6,469 nt of DNA from Panacagrimonas sp052387335 (GTDB lineage Bacteria; Pseudomonadota; Gammaproteobacteria; Nevskiales; Nevskiaceae): assembly GCA_052387335.1 (NCBI GenBank), contig JBQTJH010000126.1, positions 1 through 6,469 on the forward strand, in the 5' to 3' direction. The notes under the pieces are model-generated. The model did no database searches and was not told where the DNA came from. It was given only the letters and a program-made list of their open reading frames with translations. The position numbers and the translations under genes were made by a program. Below, in pieces: positions 4,725-6,469 of the stretch. Every line of letters starts with the position of its first letter. Within the stretch, counting starts at the first letter, position 1.

Positions 4725-6469
4725 CTACAAGCCGATCTCGCCGCCGTCGTCGCGGGTGATGACGATGGTGGCCGAGCGCGGACGATTTCCGGCTTCGCCG
4801 GTGACCAGCGCGTTGCGGCTGGCGCTGGGCCAAGTGCTGTTGGGATCGTCGATCGCTCCGCCTTCACCGGGGTGCTGCACGTTGACGAACATGGTGCGGC
4901 TATCCGGCGTCATGTCGATACCCGTGATTTCGCAGCCCACCGGTCCGACCAGGAATCGGCGCACCTTGTCGGCTGTGGCTGGCGCTCCCACCACGGTCGC
5001 CTGACCGCCGATGCTGCGCGTAGCGCCATCACCGACCACGCCGGGCAGCGCGGCCAGCATCTGGTTGTTGCTGCGCCCGGCACCGGGGAACTCGCCATCG
5101 TCGGTCTGGATCCACAGCACGCCACGACGGTCAAACCACAGGCCGTCCGGGCTGGAGTGATCGTTCTCGTCAGTCAGGCCGGAGATGTTGACCAGCGCCG
5201 GATCCGCGTCGGCACGTCCGCCGAACAGATAGATGTCCCAGCTGAACGCGGTCGCCGCGACGCTGTCGCCGTCTTCGCGCCAACGAATGGTGTGACCGTT
5301 CGGGTTGCCGTTGGTGGCGCCGGTGCCGCTGCGTGCATAGTTGCGCGGGTTGGCAGCGTCGGTGCCGTTGCTGGCGCTGCTGCCGGTGCGTGCGGTGTTA
5401 TTGGTCAGAGTCATATAGACCTCCCCGTTGACCGGGTTGACCGCGCCCCATTCGGGACGGTCCATGCGCGTGGCTCCCACCGCATCGGCGGCGAGGCGCG
5501 TGGCAACGCAGATGTCGCCTTGGCTGGCGAAGGGGAACACCGGGTTGCTGGCATTCAGACCATTAAGGCCAAAGCCCAACTCGATCCACTCACCCGAGCC
5601 ATCCGCGTTGAACTTGGCGGCGTAGAGCTTGCCGTTGTCCAGATACTTGTCACCGGCGGTCAGACCGGCAACGGCATCTGCCGGGTCCCACAGCGCGGTG
5701 GAGACGTACTTGTAGATGTACTCGAAGCGCGAGTCGCAGCCCATGTAGAACGCGATCGGCTGACCTGCGCGGACCGGGCCCACCCAAGCGCCTTCATGCA
5801 CGAAGCGGCCCAGGGCGCTGCGCTTCTGCGGTGTGGATGTCGGGTTGTAGGGATCGATCTCGACGATATAGCCGAAGGTGTTTGGTTCATTGCGGTAGTC
5901 GGCTGCGGCCGACGCGCCCTTCACCGTGATATCGAAGCGGGTGTAGTCATCCCCAGGCGCCGTATCCCACTTGCGGTAGGAGAAACCGCGAGTATCCGGG
6001 CCCATGCCATAGCGGGCGAACAATGCGTTGTCGGCCGCGGAGCGCTGCGCAGCGTCGCTATCGCGCCGGAAATAGCTGAACCAATTTTCTTCGCAGGTCA
6101 GATACGTGCCCCAGGGTGTGTAACCGTTGCCGCAGTTATTGAGTGTGCCGCGCGTACGCGTGCCGCCTGCGGAGTAGGCGGTATTGAGACGGGCATTGCC
6201 GCGTGCCGGTCCGGTGATGTTCATATTGGTGAAGGCGGTGATGCGGCGATTGAACGAGGAGTTCTGCACATACGCCCAGCCGCTCGCGCCATCGCGGACC
6301 TCGATCACCGATACGCCGTGCGCGTTCATCTCCTTGACGACCTCCGGCGGCAGACGATTGCCATTGGCGTCTTCGTTGCGCTGGCCGTTGGCGTGGATGT
6401 ATTCGTCCAGCACCTGCTCATGGTTGACGCACAGCAGACCGCGCGACGAGTTGTTGGGGTCTGCCGTGC
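4725..6469 (-). CDS. PhoX/DUF839-family secreted phosphatase-like protein; N-terminus outside window
   Basis: PhoX-family proteins are exported, usually by the Tat route, and fold as a beta-propeller. Characterised members are alkaline phosphatases using iron and calcium. The frame is open to the right edge, so the GTG at 6413-6411 is not the true start: upstream codons read SSRGLLCVNHEQ, the family's usual N-terminal landmark. About 580 residues are visible, and the signal peptide and first part are missing. Numbering from the first complete codon: NNCGNGYTPWGTYLTCEEN (Cys112, Glu126, Glu127), VEIDPYNP (Glu203), GRFVHEGAW (His224, Glu225), YMGCDSRFEYIYKYVS (about 241-256), RPEWGAVNPVNGEVYMTLTNN (Glu339), then SPDGLWFD, LWIQTDD, CEITGIDMTPD and VNVQHPGE near the end, closing with TRDDGG. 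The motif order is complete, so no internal decay is seen. A Ser/Asn/Gly-rich loop follows LTNN. Activity on phosphate esters is a family inference; many DUF839 members are untested. The stop is TAG at 4727-4725. Confidence 0.93.
   Translation of the reverse strand, partial: TADPNNSSRGLLCVNHEQVLDEYIHANGQRNEDANGNRLPPEVVKEMNAHGVSVIEVRDGASGWAYVQNSSFNRRITAFTNMNITGPARGNARLNTAYSAGGTRTRGTLNNCGNGYTPWGTYLTCEENWFSYFRRDSDAAQRSAADNALFARYGMGPDTRGFSYRKWDTAPGDDYTRFDITVKGASAAADYRNEPNTFGYIVEIDPYNPTSTPQKRSALGRFVHEGAWVGPVRAGQPIAFYMGCDSRFEYIYKYVSTALWDPADAVAGLTAGDKYLDNGKLYAAKFNADGSGEWIELGFGLNGLNASNPVFPFASQGDICVATRLAADAVGATRMDRPEWGAVNPVNGEVYMTLTNNTARTGSSASNGTDAANPRNYARSGTGATNGNPNGHTIRWREDGDSVAATAFSWDIYLFGGRADADPALVNISGLTDENDHSSPDGLWFDRRGVLWIQTDDGEFPGAGRSNNQMLAALPGVVGDGATRSIGGQATVVGAPATADKVRRFLVGPVGCEITGIDMTPDSRTMFVNVQHPGEGGAIDDPNSTWPSASRNALVTGEAGNRPRSATIVITRDDGGEIGL

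Noticed and set aside
6411..6413. GTG as start of the PhoX-like protein
   Set aside because: The frame continues to the window edge and the upstream residues carry the family landmark GLLCVNHE.

Overview
The window is GC-rich bacterial DNA with tightly packed coding sequence and no RNA genes, mobile elements, CRISPR arrays or long repeats that I can see. Protein style, exported proteins and gene families suggest a gammaproteobacterium of the Xanthomonadales/Nevskiales type. That placement is an inference from general resemblance, not from a marker gene.

Layout: three genes read left to right and one reads right to left. (1) Positions 1-1752 (+) hold the C-terminal two thirds of an RND-superfamily (MMPL-like) inner-membrane exporter; its start lies before the window. 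(2) Its stop codon overlaps the ATG of a 580-residue membrane-anchored tetratricopeptide (TPR) protein (1752-3494, +) as TGATG, so the two are very likely translationally coupled. (3) After a 145-base spacer comes a 342-residue membrane-anchored protein that joins an SRPBCC (START-like) domain to a GyrI-like effector-binding domain (3640-4668, +). (4) Facing these genes is a PhoX/DUF839-family secreted phosphatase-like protein (4725 to past 6469, -), whose N-terminus lies beyond the right edge. A very clear intrinsic terminator with a UUCG tetraloop sits in the 56-base convergent gap and is oriented to stop the PhoX-like transcript.

Together: the exporter and TPR protein form an apparent two-gene unit at the inner membrane, with the TPR domain probably in the periplasm. 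The SRPBCC-GyrI protein may belong to the same transcript or have its own start in the spacer. It combines two hydrophobic-ligand-binding folds behind a membrane anchor. The PhoX-like gene is a separate convergent unit. No phosphate-regulon site is visible because its promoter is outside the window.

I find no convincing new defence or mobile system. The points most worth a second look are the exporter-TPR coupling, the altered histidine motifs in the TPR protein, the SRPBCC-GyrI fusion, and a Cys in place of an expected Asp in the PhoX-like protein.
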